Assembly (NCBI GenBank): GCA_016282685.1
Contig: JAEELM010000008.1
Location: forward strand, 30,737 to 94,736
Source: Elusimicrobiaceae bacterium
GTDB taxonomy: Bacteria > Elusimicrobiota > Elusimicrobia > Elusimicrobiales > Elusimicrobiaceae
DNA length: 64,000 nucleotides
Direction of reading: 5' to 3'
In this document: one piece after another, positions 43,303 through 51,078 of the stretch
How the letters are laid out: the number at the start of each line of letters is the position of its first letter
Numbering within the stretch: the stretch's first letter is position 1
Notes under the pieces: model-generated
The model's input: only the letters and a program-made list of their open reading frames with translations
Databases searched by the model: none
Told to the model about the DNA's origin: nothing
Translations under genes and position numbers: made by a program

Positions 43303-43329
43303 AGACCTAGTATTTTCTAGGTCTTTTTT
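43303..43329 (+). repeat. Second hairpin with T run, upstream of operator copy B
   Basis: AGACCTAG and CTAGGTCT arms around 6 bases, followed by TTTTT. The 3' arm repeats the start of the operator (TAGGTCT), so the 5' arm could pair with either. Confidence 0.6.
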
Positions 43330-43342
43330 CTTCTATATTGTA

Positions 43343-43384
43343 GGTCTAAAGACCCTTTTTCTCTCTTTTTTCATTTGATTAAAT
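43343..43384 (+). promoter_or_regulatory. Putative operator (copy B) and -10 box
   Basis: GGTCTAAAGACC (43343-43354), 24 bp, then TGA-TTAAAT with the -10 at 43379-43384. Confidence 0.58.
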
Positions 43385-43396
43385 AATAGGTAAGAT

Positions 43397-44305
43397 ATGA
43401 AAAAATTATTAATGTTTTGCCTATTCATTTTTTCCATTGGTACCGGTAGCTATGCTCAAGTCTCTAAAATTGTTACCTCTACCGGAAAAACCGCTTTTTC
43501 TGCTATTGAAGAAAATTTACCGACAATGTCAATCGCCATGGCGCCAGCGGCCGGAAGTTACTTTCGAACACAAATATCCACGACTATTCCCAATCCTTCA
43601 ACCATTTCTTACCCACAATCTCTTGCCAATGGAGCATTGACTACTCCTTCCATAAACAATTCTGTAGATGCAAATTATTTATCTGCTCAAATGGCACGCT
43701 CTCTTCGTATAATTTTACCTTTTACCCCAACCGATTTTAAAGAAATACAACGACCGATAGTTGATGATTTAGCAAAAGAAACCTTACGTAAAACTACCGC
43801 AAAATATGACATCTTGGCACGGCAATTTTCTAATGAGCCCTCTATCACCCTTAAAAGGTCTATTTTTGTGAAAGATATAAACGATAGATATGTAAAACTT
43901 TATCAAGGCAGCTTATCATTTATTCAAGAAATGCTAAAAGAATTAAAACAGCAAAACACGCACGAAACAACTATCTCCCCCGTTAAAGCGGAAGTACAAT
44001 TCGGTAGAATTTTAGAAACACAAACCGCTTTACGAAATTTTGCAATTGAATATCTTCTAGATAACTACTATGCAACCGAAGGTGCCTCAAGAAAAATAGT
44101 GCATTTGGATATCCTTCTGTCGCAATTTAGATATTTTTATTCTACGGTTGCGGGGAATCCTTCTGCAGAACCAACGGGAGATCCCGTTATATATACCATT
44201 GTATCAGAAAAAATTCGTTTTATCGTTGAAGATTGGGCTAGGAGTGTCCGGAAAGGAAGGCCATTACTAAAACGATCCGAATTGCCTTTTCAACACCACA
44301 AATAG
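43397..44305 (+). CDS. Secreted protein with Tyr-rich C-terminal motif, locus 2 copy 2
   Basis: 302 residues, unrecognised family, paralog of the preceding gene. Signal peptide ends GSYAQ; TSTGKTAF resembles the SSAGKAS of copy 1. Shared C-terminal features: MLKELKQQN, FGRILETQTALRNFA and LSQFRYFYSTVAGNPSAEP. The middle (about 60-170) is less conserved. Ribosome site is weak (TAGGTAAG). The last residues LPFQHHK match copy 1. Separate promoter and terminator show that the two copies are independent units. Confidence 0.68.
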   Translation: MKKLLMFCLFIFSIGTGSYAQVSKIVTSTGKTAFSAIEENLPTMSIAMAPAAGSYFRTQISTTIPNPSTISYPQSLANGALTTPSINNSVDANYLSAQMARSLRIILPFTPTDFKEIQRPIVDDLAKETLRKTTAKYDILARQFSNEPSITLKRSIFVKDINDRYVKLYQGSLSFIQEMLKELKQQNTHETTISPVKAEVQFGRILETQTALRNFAIEYLLDNYYATEGASRKIVHLDILLSQFRYFYSTVAGNPSAEPTGDPVIYTIVSEKIRFIVEDWARSVRKGRPLLKRSELPFQHHK

Positions 44306-44321
44306 CATCTTTAAATCCAAT

Positions 44322-44354
44322 AAAACTCTCCAAATAAAAACTTTGGAGAGTTTT
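44322..44354. terminator. Bidirectional terminator
   Basis: A perfect stem AAAACTCTCCAAA with its complement and a 7-base loop, between convergent genes. Confidence 0.85.
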
Positions 44355-44374
44355 TATCTAAAACGCATCTAAAT

Positions 44375-45118
44375 TTAGTGGGTAATTCTTTCCCAAAAAG
44401 ATTTTGTTTTTTGAGGGAGAAGCTTGGGCTCAATCCACCCCATCAGAATACCTTTTTCATTGATAACCGGCAAAGAGTCTATGCCTCTTTCTACAAAGCA
44501 TTTATGTGCTTTTTCAATTGTATCAGTCAAATGGAGTGATTGAATAGTTGCCATAACAGATCCACAGACAGATTCTTTGCTATAAAACGCAAGTTCCGCC
44601 GTACGAATACCCCCCTTCAAAACGCCTTCTTTATCTGTTACGAAACAGATTAAAGGCAATTTTTTACGAGGTAAAGTTTTTAGCCGTTCAATAAGCAAAT
44701 TTATTTTAGTTTCTGTACGAACTGCCACAAAATCTGTGTTCATCCAACGGGCTACACTCTGCTGGGTATATTGACTGGATTGTTCTAGCAATTGCACGAA
44801 AGATTTATCCAATACTGCACGCAAGCGAGTTTGGTAGGGAGATGAAAATTCTTTCCATAGCTTCAAAGCTTGATTTACTTCCAAATGTGCCAAAATGTAA
44901 GATGCCTGTTTAAGAGGTAATCGACGTAAGACAGCCGCCGCTTTTGCCGGAGTCATTTGATTCATACACGTTACTAATGTATGTGCCTTCAAACCTCCTA
45001 CCAACAAAATAATCTCATGCGTTGCCAAGGTTTCTAAAGCCTTGGCAGCCTGTGAAGGATCAGCCGAAATAAACTTTTCGGTCATTACGGAGGCCAAATT
45101 CTGCATAGGATTATTCAT
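44375..45118 (-). CDS. MgtE-N plus CBS-domain protein lacking the channel
   Basis: 247 residues, soluble. Residues about 10-115 match the MgtE intracellular N-terminal superhelix (ADPSQAAKALETLA, MTPAKAAAVLRRLP, ASYILAHLEVNQALKLW). Residues 125-235 form a CBS pair (MNTDFVAVRTETKINLL; GIDSLPVINEKGILMGWI). The transmembrane Mg2+ channel of MgtE is absent and the gene ends with a stop and a terminator, so this is a stand-alone regulator rather than a truncated channel; proteins of this build often sense adenine nucleotides. Leaderless promoter shared symmetrically with the AlbA_2 gene. Confidence 0.75.
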   Translation of the reverse strand: MNNPMQNLASVMTEKFISADPSQAAKALETLATHEIILLVGGLKAHTLVTCMNQMTPAKAAAVLRRLPLKQASYILAHLEVNQALKLWKEFSSPYQTRLRAVLDKSFVQLLEQSSQYTQQSVARWMNTDFVAVRTETKINLLIERLKTLPRKKLPLICFVTDKEGVLKGGIRTAELAFYSKESVCGSVMATIQSLHLTDTIEKAHKCFVERGIDSLPVINEKGILMGWIEPKLLPQKTKSFWERITH

Positions 45119-45120
45119 AT

Positions 45121-45138
45121 AATTTATTATAATAAATT
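45121..45138. promoter_or_regulatory. Palindromic divergent promoter element
   Basis: AATTTATTATAATAAATT is a perfect 18-bp palindrome. Its core ATTATAAT (45126-45133) gives TATAAT on each strand. Leftward the box ends 7 bases before ATG 45118 (leaderless); rightward it starts a leader of about 30 bases to ATG 45172. Confidence 0.65.
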
Positions 45139-45171
45139 AACAAGCCCAAGGGCCAATAACGAGAGGACTTT

Positions 45172-46359
45172 ATGCTATTTAACAAACCGATTCACGAGTT
45201 AACATTTGAAGATGTCGTAGCTTTTTGTGAACGCCAACTCCCGGAGAACAAACAGTTGGATTACAAATATATGCTGCCCAAAAATCATGAGAAATTTGCC
45301 AAAACCATTGCCTCTTTTGCTAATGCCTTGGGTGGTACCATTATCGTGGGCGTTCAAGACGACAAAAATGATAAACCCTGCCCTCCATACACAGGCATTG
45401 CCTACCACGAAAAAATCCGTAATTCTATCGAAGACATCATCCAAACCTATATAGATCCGGTCGTATTTGTAGATATTAATATTTGCGTTAACAAAACAAA
45501 AGATCGTATGTTTATTGTTATTAATATTCCACAAAGTAATTTGACTCCTCATTTGGTAGGGAAACTGAAACGCGCTTATATCCGCACAGGGCAATCTAGC
45601 CGTCCGGAAACAATCGTACATCCGGAAAAGTTGCCTTGGTTATTGGATCATCGTCAAAAATCTGAAAGATTGCGTCATATCTTATACGACAAAGCGGAAA
45701 GCCACTTTGAGAACTACTTAAAGACTCTTACAGCTAATGTAGAACGACAAAGCGTGTGCACCATGTCCGTTGTTCCTATGTATCCTGAAGAACCATTAAC
45801 AGACTATAAAAAACTACCCAAAATTGTGCAAACAGCTTCTGCAAAAGCATCTTACGGGGTAATGGCCAACCCGGTCTACCCTTTAATTTCCGTGCAAGAT
45901 GGAGTGGCTATTATCTCTAATGAACGCGGCATATACAAAATGACAGAATTCAACGCTTATGGACTTTTGATGAATAAACAAATTGTTTCCGCCGAGAAAC
46001 CTGTCAACGGACACCCTTCCAAAACAATTCGTTTGGAAACATTGGGACAGAATTTGACATTATTTCTTCTTACTGCACGAAAATTTTTAGAACAATTGCC
46101 CAGCGGCGGTACTTTTGTATTCCGTTTCAAATTAAATAATATCCGGGCCGTACGTGCCTTATTGGGGAACACACAAGCCACCGTCTTAGAAGATTACTTA
46201 CGCATGGATCGGTCTCTTTCTTTAACCGATCTACAAGGCGGACTGAAGATTTTGTTAGAGGATATTCTGCATGAAGTTGCTTGGTCTTTGGGGATGATTG
46301 TTAAGGAAGAAACCATTACGCAATTGGTACATAACTGCTTAAAGGAAATAAAAGAATGA
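45172..46359 (+). CDS. AlbA_2 (Schlafen-like) domain protein
   Basis: 395 residues. The N-terminal AlbA_2 domain (about 10-150) shows QLDYKYMLPKNHEKFAKTIASFANALGG, TIIVGVQDD and RAYIRTGQSSRP, the fold also found in Schlafens, which binds nucleic acid or nucleotides. The remaining 240 residues are not recognised; they are beta-rich (about 230-300) then helical. Bacterial AlbA_2 proteins are usually viewed as transcription regulators, sometimes in defence loci. Shine-Dalgarno GAGAGG. The stop overlaps the start of a pilin gene by 4 bases, so the two are co-translated. Confidence 0.75.
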   Translation: MLFNKPIHELTFEDVVAFCERQLPENKQLDYKYMLPKNHEKFAKTIASFANALGGTIIVGVQDDKNDKPCPPYTGIAYHEKIRNSIEDIIQTYIDPVVFVDINICVNKTKDRMFIVINIPQSNLTPHLVGKLKRAYIRTGQSSRPETIVHPEKLPWLLDHRQKSERLRHILYDKAESHFENYLKTLTANVERQSVCTMSVVPMYPEEPLTDYKKLPKIVQTASAKASYGVMANPVYPLISVQDGVAIISNERGIYKMTEFNAYGLLMNKQIVSAEKPVNGHPSKTIRLETLGQNLTLFLLTARKFLEQLPSGGTFVFRFKLNNIRAVRALLGNTQATVLEDYLRMDRSLSLTDLQGGLKILLEDILHEVAWSLGMIVKEETITQLVHNCLKEIKE

Positions 46360-46808
46360 AAGGTTTTACTTTAATTGAAACGTTAGTCGTAGTGGTCATT
46401 ATTGGCATTTTAATTGCTGTGGCTCTTCCCTATTATCGCAATGCAACAGAAAGTGCCCAATTAACGGAATTAGTTGTATTGTGGGGCCGCCAAAAAAATT
46501 TTATTACCGGGAATCAAATGGATTCAGCCCAAGCCGATAAATTAACGCAACACTTGCAAGAAGGAAAATTGAAGAAATTTACGGGACGTATCTTCTGTCG
46601 CGAAAACACCCAAGATTTATGTTGGGAAGCAGAATTTACGAAGATAAATCCAAATGAACCCCTACAATACAAGATACAAACTACAGATAACTTCCGCCAT
46701 TTAGTTTGTATTCCAGAAAATAGTGCTGGGCAAAATTTTTGCGAATCTCAAGCAAACGACACTACCCCCCTTGAACTGAACGGGGCTACCGCTTATCAAA
46801 TCCGTTGA
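46356..46808 (+). CDS. Type IV pilin-like protein
   Basis: 150 residues. Class III signal: MKG then FTLIETLVVVVIIGILIAV, with cleavage expected after Gly3 and Glu at mature position 5. Helix continues with ALPYYRNATESAQLTELVVLW; the C-terminal part has two Cys pairs (around ENTQDLCWEA and LVCIPENSAGQNFC). This is the short TypeIV_pilin_GFxxxE architecture abundant in Elusimicrobiota. Could be a major or minor pilin or pseudopilin; assembly genes are not in the window. Coupled to the AlbA_2 gene by ATGA overlap. Confidence 0.88.
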   Translation: MKGFTLIETLVVVVIIGILIAVALPYYRNATESAQLTELVVLWGRQKNFITGNQMDSAQADKLTQHLQEGKLKKFTGRIFCRENTQDLCWEAEFTKINPNEPLQYKIQTTDNFRHLVCIPENSAGQNFCESQANDTTPLELNGATAYQIR

Positions 46809-46812
46809 GATT

Positions 46813-47802
46813 TTATAAAGATTCCAACATGGCGGGAATTACTTCGTATAGATCCCCTTCCACCGCATAGTGCGCTGTTTTCATAATAGGAGCATTGGGG
46901 TCTTTATTAATTGCCACAACAACATCCGCACCACTCATACCTGCCATGTGCTGAATTTGGCCGGAAATACCACAGGCAATATAAAGTTTAGGTTTGACAG
47001 TACGTCCAGTCAGTCCAATTTGATAACGATAATCAATCCATCCATTATCTACCGGAGGACGCGAAGCAGCAACTGTTCCTCCCAGACGTTCTGCTAATTG
47101 TGCCAATAATTGAAAGCCTTCTTTTTTTCCAATACCGCGGCCACCAGCCACAATAACCTTTGCTTCTGATAAATCCAAATCATTCCCTTTGTTTTTAATA
47201 AATTCTATGAATTTTGCCAAAGAGGTATGTTGGGTCGCATCAAACGGAAAACGGATAATCTCTCCCTTCCGCCCTGGTTGGGGCACCGCTCTTTCATAAG
47301 ACATGGGACGTAAGGAACACATTTCCGGCCTTGTTTTGGCACATGTGATAGTAGCCATTAAATTCCCGCCAAAAGTAGGGCGTGTAGCATAAAGCTGCCC
47401 ATCTTCTTGGTGAATTTGCACATCCGTTGCATCAGCTGTTAATCCCGTTCCAATAAAAACAGCGGTCTTGGCCGATAGAGCACGCCCTCGATTGGTTGCC
47501 GGAATTAAAAATTTATTTGGCTTGTATGTTTTCACAAGAGAATTGAGCACTTTTGCATAAACATCATCTATATAATGTTCCAGATGAACATCATCACATA
47601 TATATACACAATCGGCGCCACGCTCTATTAAATCTTGTGCAAATGATTCTACTTCAAAACCCAAAAGTACAGCACATAATTTTTCATGTAATTCATCCGC
47701 TAATTTACGTCCAGCCGTTAACAATTCATACGCTGTTGGACTTAATTTTCCACGTTGAACTTCCGCAAGAACCCATACATTTTTATAATCCGCTTTCGCC
47801 AT
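46813..47802 (-). CDS. etfA: Electron transfer flavoprotein subunit alpha
   Basis: 329 residues. N-terminal ETF domain (about 1-195) and the C-terminal FAD domain with VIVAGGRGIGKKEGFQLL, SRPPVDNGWIDYRYQIGLTG and ACGISGQIQHMAGM, and the final NKDPNAPI. FAD-binding residues are conserved. With EtfB it passes electrons to or from the acyl-CoA dehydrogenase encoded just upstream. The order dehydrogenase-etfB-etfA is that of butyryl-CoA dehydrogenase/ETF complexes in anaerobes, some of which bifurcate electrons. Last gene of the run; no clear terminator before the convergent pilin gene (4-base gap). Confidence 0.93.
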   Translation of the reverse strand: MAKADYKNVWVLAEVQRGKLSPTAYELLTAGRKLADELHEKLCAVLLGFEVESFAQDLIERGADCVYICDDVHLEHYIDDVYAKVLNSLVKTYKPNKFLIPATNRGRALSAKTAVFIGTGLTADATDVQIHQEDGQLYATRPTFGGNLMATITCAKTRPEMCSLRPMSYERAVPQPGRKGEIIRFPFDATQHTSLAKFIEFIKNKGNDLDLSEAKVIVAGGRGIGKKEGFQLLAQLAERLGGTVAASRPPVDNGWIDYRYQIGLTGRTVKPKLYIACGISGQIQHMAGMSGADVVVAINKDPNAPIMKTAHYAVEGDLYEVIPAMLESL

Positions 47803-47813
47803 AGTTGAATCCC

Positions 47814-48611
47814 TTAAATAAAATGATTTTCCTTAAGCAACGCTACCAATTTTGTTCCCTTTTCTTTACCGTTATTTCCCTCAACAATCGTAGCTGTATT
47901 TTCATGTTTAGGAGTAAACGATTTCACTACTTTCGTTGGGCAATTTGCAATTCCCAACATTGTTTTATCCGCTTGGATATCATCTGCGTTCCACGTAACA
48001 ATGGTTGCTTTTTTGGCTGCCAAACGACCTTTGACACTTCGAACACGCGGTTTATTAATCTCTTTGACAACTGAAAGAACACATGGAAAAGGCAATTCAA
48101 GCACTTCACTTCCATCTTCCGTCAAACGTTCTACTACAATAGATTTTTTACTTACGCGTATTACTTTCTTTACAAATGCGGCATTAGGAAGGTTGAGCCA
48201 AGCAGAAATTTGCGGACCGATATGGCCGGTATCACTATCATTGGTTTGTTTGCCACAAATAATCAAATCGACCGGAGACAAACCATTAATTTTTTCGATT
48301 CCTTTAGCTAAAGCATAGCTGGTAGACCACGTATCTGAACCTGCCAAAGCACGATCCCCTAATTGATACACTTCATCCGCCCCACGGGCAATGCTATCAC
48401 GCAATACTTGTTGAGCTTGCGGCGGCCCCATGGTAATAACAGAGACACGCCCCCCCTCTTGCTCCTTCAATGTTACCGCTTCTTCCAATGCATATTCATC
48501 AAAAGGATTGATGGCACTTTCCGAGCCGGAACGAATCAAACATCCCGTTGCGGGATCAATTTTTACATTATCAGATTTAGGGGTTTGTTTTACACATACT
48601 AAAATATGCAT
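47814..48611 (-). CDS. etfB: Electron transfer flavoprotein subunit beta
   Basis: 265 residues. MHILVCVKQTPKSDNVKIDP start, INPFDEYALEEAVTLKE, the nucleotide-binding CGKQTNDSDTGHIGPQISAWL and the closing recognition segment. The stretch around KIDPATGCLIR resembles the bifurcating-type EtfB of clostridia, where this subunit binds NAD(H); that is a by-eye similarity only. It starts immediately after the dehydrogenase stop (no gap) and precedes etfA by 11 bases, so all three are one operon. Confidence 0.93.
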   Translation of the reverse strand: MHILVCVKQTPKSDNVKIDPATGCLIRSGSESAINPFDEYALEEAVTLKEQEGGRVSVITMGPPQAQQVLRDSIARGADEVYQLGDRALAGSDTWSTSYALAKGIEKINGLSPVDLIICGKQTNDSDTGHIGPQISAWLNLPNAAFVKKVIRVSKKSIVVERLTEDGSEVLELPFPCVLSVVKEINKPRVRSVKGRLAAKKATIVTWNADDIQADKTMLGIANCPTKVVKSFTPKHENTATIVEGNNGKEKGTKLVALLKENHFI

Positions 48612-49847
48612 TTACTCCTCCTCTGCTTTGGCTGCATATTCTTTGATAAGTGCCGTTAAAATCTCATTTTTCTGTATATGCACAGTTCCTTCATAAATTT
48701 GGGTAATTTTTGCATCCCGCATATATTTTTCTAATGGAAAATCGCGCATATACGCAATTCCCCCACAAAGCGTTACACATTCATCTGCCACTTCCATAGC
48801 CACATTCGAACAAAACAATTTAGCTTCGGCACTGTATTTCGTCCACCGAGCACCTTTCAACTTTTTCAATTCTTCATGCACAACGGTATTGTTCGCAATC
48901 GCATTTCGAACCGCCGGAATAAACTCCGCATCCATTTTATGCGTCAATGTGTATACAAGAGCACGGCCAGCTTCCGTCTTAGCTGCTAATTCAGCCACCT
49001 TATGCCCCAGGGCTTGAAACGTAATAATAGGTTGTCCGAATTGTTTGCGTGTACGAAGAAAAGGAATCGTGGTATCCAATGCTCCTTGAGCTATACCCAC
49101 AGCTTGAGCAGCCACTCCCGGCCGGGAATAATCTAATGTCTCCTGTAAATACAAAAGGCCACGGCCTTCACTACCCAACAGGTTTTCTCTCGGTACTCGC
49201 ACATTATCGAAAATCAATTCATAAGTAGGGTTAGAACGGATTCCCATTTTTTCTTCTTTTTTACCAAACGAAAATCCGGGCGTTCCTTTTTCAATGACCA
49301 ACAAAGAAATCCCTCTCGCTCCACGTGCGGGATTTGTATTTACGGCAACCGTATAGAAATCGGCTTCCTTGCCGGTAGAAATAAAATGTTTGGTTCCGTT
49401 TACAACATAGAAATCGCCATCTTTTATGGCAGTAGTTTTAAGTGCAGTCGCATCAGAACCGGCTTCCGGTTCTGTCAAGGCAAACGCCCACAATTTTTTA
49501 CCACTTGCCAAATCCGGACACCACTTTTCTCGTTGTTCTGGGGTAGCCGCCAAAAACATAGGAATAGCACCCAAGGCGGAAGTCCCCGGCGTCAAAGCAA
49601 GTCCTGCACAGGCGCGGGAAAGTTCCTCAAAAGCCATTGCCAAACAAGTAATTCCTCCCCCTAAGCCGCCATATTCTTCCGGCAGCCACAAACCAAACAA
49701 CCCCGATTTGCGGTATTCTTCCCACATTTCATAGGAAAAAGCTTCTTTGGCATCCATCTCGGCACGAATCGGTTTTATCTTCTTTTGAGCAAATTCACGT
49801 GTTGTGTTAAGGACTTCTTGTTCCATTTCGTTAATCGCGTAATCCAT
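48612..49847 (-). CDS. Acyl-CoA dehydrogenase (short-chain/butyryl type)
   Basis: 411-residue flavoenzyme. Motifs: FGLWLPEEYGGLGGG, the FAD/substrate stretch FALTEPEAGSDATALKTTA, the beta-domain MGIRSNPTYELIFDNVRVP, and IYEGTVHIQKNEI with the catalytic Glu as in short-chain and butyryl-CoA dehydrogenases. It interconverts acyl-CoA and enoyl-CoA and uses the EtfAB encoded next. In a fermentative organism it may run toward saturated acyl-CoA with ETF-based bifurcation. The start has GGGAG upstream and overlaps the glycosyltransferase end by 17 bases. Confidence 0.92.
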   Translation of the reverse strand: MDYAINEMEQEVLNTTREFAQKKIKPIRAEMDAKEAFSYEMWEEYRKSGLFGLWLPEEYGGLGGGITCLAMAFEELSRACAGLALTPGTSALGAIPMFLAATPEQREKWCPDLASGKKLWAFALTEPEAGSDATALKTTAIKDGDFYVVNGTKHFISTGKEADFYTVAVNTNPARGARGISLLVIEKGTPGFSFGKKEEKMGIRSNPTYELIFDNVRVPRENLLGSEGRGLLYLQETLDYSRPGVAAQAVGIAQGALDTTIPFLRTRKQFGQPIITFQALGHKVAELAAKTEAGRALVYTLTHKMDAEFIPAVRNAIANNTVVHEELKKLKGARWTKYSAEAKLFCSNVAMEVADECVTLCGGIAYMRDFPLEKYMRDAKITQIYEGTVHIQKNEILTALIKEYAAKAEEE

Positions 49848-51078
49848 TGGAAGCTCCCTTAGTGCTTTTTTTAAAATTTCGATAACGCCTAAAGAAACGG
49901 CGACGACCTTTGTTTTTCTTGGTTGGAGGAACTAAACTTCTATATAGACGTTCCTGTTTTTTTACCATTGTATTGGCTGTAAATTCAGAAAAATCCCGAT
50001 GGTCTATTGCATTCTCAAACCGCTCACGCAATGCGTTATGTCTCAGTAAAACTTTTAATTTCTCAGCAAATTTATCAATATCTTTCGGGCGAACCAAAAA
50101 ACCTGTCTTATTATTCGTAATTACTTCGCTAATACCGTCCACATCATAACAAACGGCTGGGACTCTCATAGACATAGCTTCTAGCAAAGACATAGGTAAG
50201 CCTTCCCTTAAGGAAACACTGGCATACACATCTGCAATAGCCAGCAATTCAAGGGCATCATTACGCCATCCCGGAAACAAAACATGTTTTTCAATGTTCA
50301 GATTTTCTACTAAATGTGATACCTGCTCTTTAAGAGGTCCTTCTCCCGTAAAAATAAAGTAAACATTTTTCATCTGATTTAATACTTTATAGGCAGCAAA
50401 TACAAAGTGAAGGGGATTCTTGAGAGGTTTACAATTGGCCAATGCCAATACTACTTTGGCATTAGCCGGTATATTGAAAGATGCTTTTTTAGCAACAACG
50501 TCAAATTTAAGTGGCAATATGGGGTTAAAATTTACCCCCGCTCGAATAATTTCGGTACGCACTCCCCTACCGATTCCTAATTCTTTCGCCTCTTGTGCAT
50601 TTTTACGCGAGACAAATACAAGCACTTGAGTAAATTTAGCACAAAATTTTTCTACCGAAACAAAAAACTTAAATTGCTTTTCTCCTTGTTCTTTAGCAAA
50701 ACCAAGACCGTGAAACGTATGTACAACTTTCGCCTTACGCCAAAATACACGCGCTGCTAGCCTTCCTAATACCCCAGCTTTAGGGGAATTAGTATGAACA
50801 ATATCCGGTTTTACTTTCCGCAATACTCGCCCCATCTGCAAAAATGCAAAAAAATCATGAAATACATATTTGAAGCGAATATCATGCTTTAGGGCAGATA
50901 AAAAATAGACATGTTGCTTATCATGCTGTAGTTTATTGTCCAACCGTCCACCGATTCCTGTAGCCAAAAAAGCCTCAAACTGTTGCTTATTTATTGTTTT
51001 GATCGTAGTAAGCACACTGGCTTGGGCCCCACCTTGGTCCATACGAGTAATAAAATATAAAATTTTCGTTTTTTCCAT
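49831..51078 (-). CDS. GT4-family glycosyltransferase
   Basis: 415 residues, GT-B fold. N-terminal: ILYFITRMDQGGAQASVL; centre: VHTNSPKAGVLGRLAARVFW and VHTFHGLGFAKEQGEK; C-terminal donor site: VLALANCKPLKNPLHFV, FTGEGPLKEQV, VLFPGWRNDALELLAIADVYASVSLREGLPMSLLEAMS with the E-x7-E motif. The last 30 residues are strongly basic. It adds a sugar to a cell-surface polysaccharide or lipid; the acceptor is unknown. Start codon overlaps the previous stop (TAATG). Confidence 0.88.
   Translation of the reverse strand: MEKTKILYFITRMDQGGAQASVLTTIKTINKQQFEAFLATGIGGRLDNKLQHDKQHVYFLSALKHDIRFKYVFHDFFAFLQMGRVLRKVKPDIVHTNSPKAGVLGRLAARVFWRKAKVVHTFHGLGFAKEQGEKQFKFFVSVEKFCAKFTQVLVFVSRKNAQEAKELGIGRGVRTEIIRAGVNFNPILPLKFDVVAKKASFNIPANAKVVLALANCKPLKNPLHFVFAAYKVLNQMKNVYFIFTGEGPLKEQVSHLVENLNIEKHVLFPGWRNDALELLAIADVYASVSLREGLPMSLLEAMSMRVPAVCYDVDGISEVITNNKTGFLVRPKDIDKFAEKLKVLLRHNALRERFENAIDHRDFSEFTANTMVKKQERLYRSLVPPTKKNKGRRRFFRRYRNFKKSTKGASNGLRD

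Noticed and set aside
45141-45154. AGCCCAAGGGCC as another copy of the secreted-protein operator
   Set aside because: It lies downstream of the -10 box in the leader of the AlbA_2 gene, with no -10 box 24-25 bp after it.
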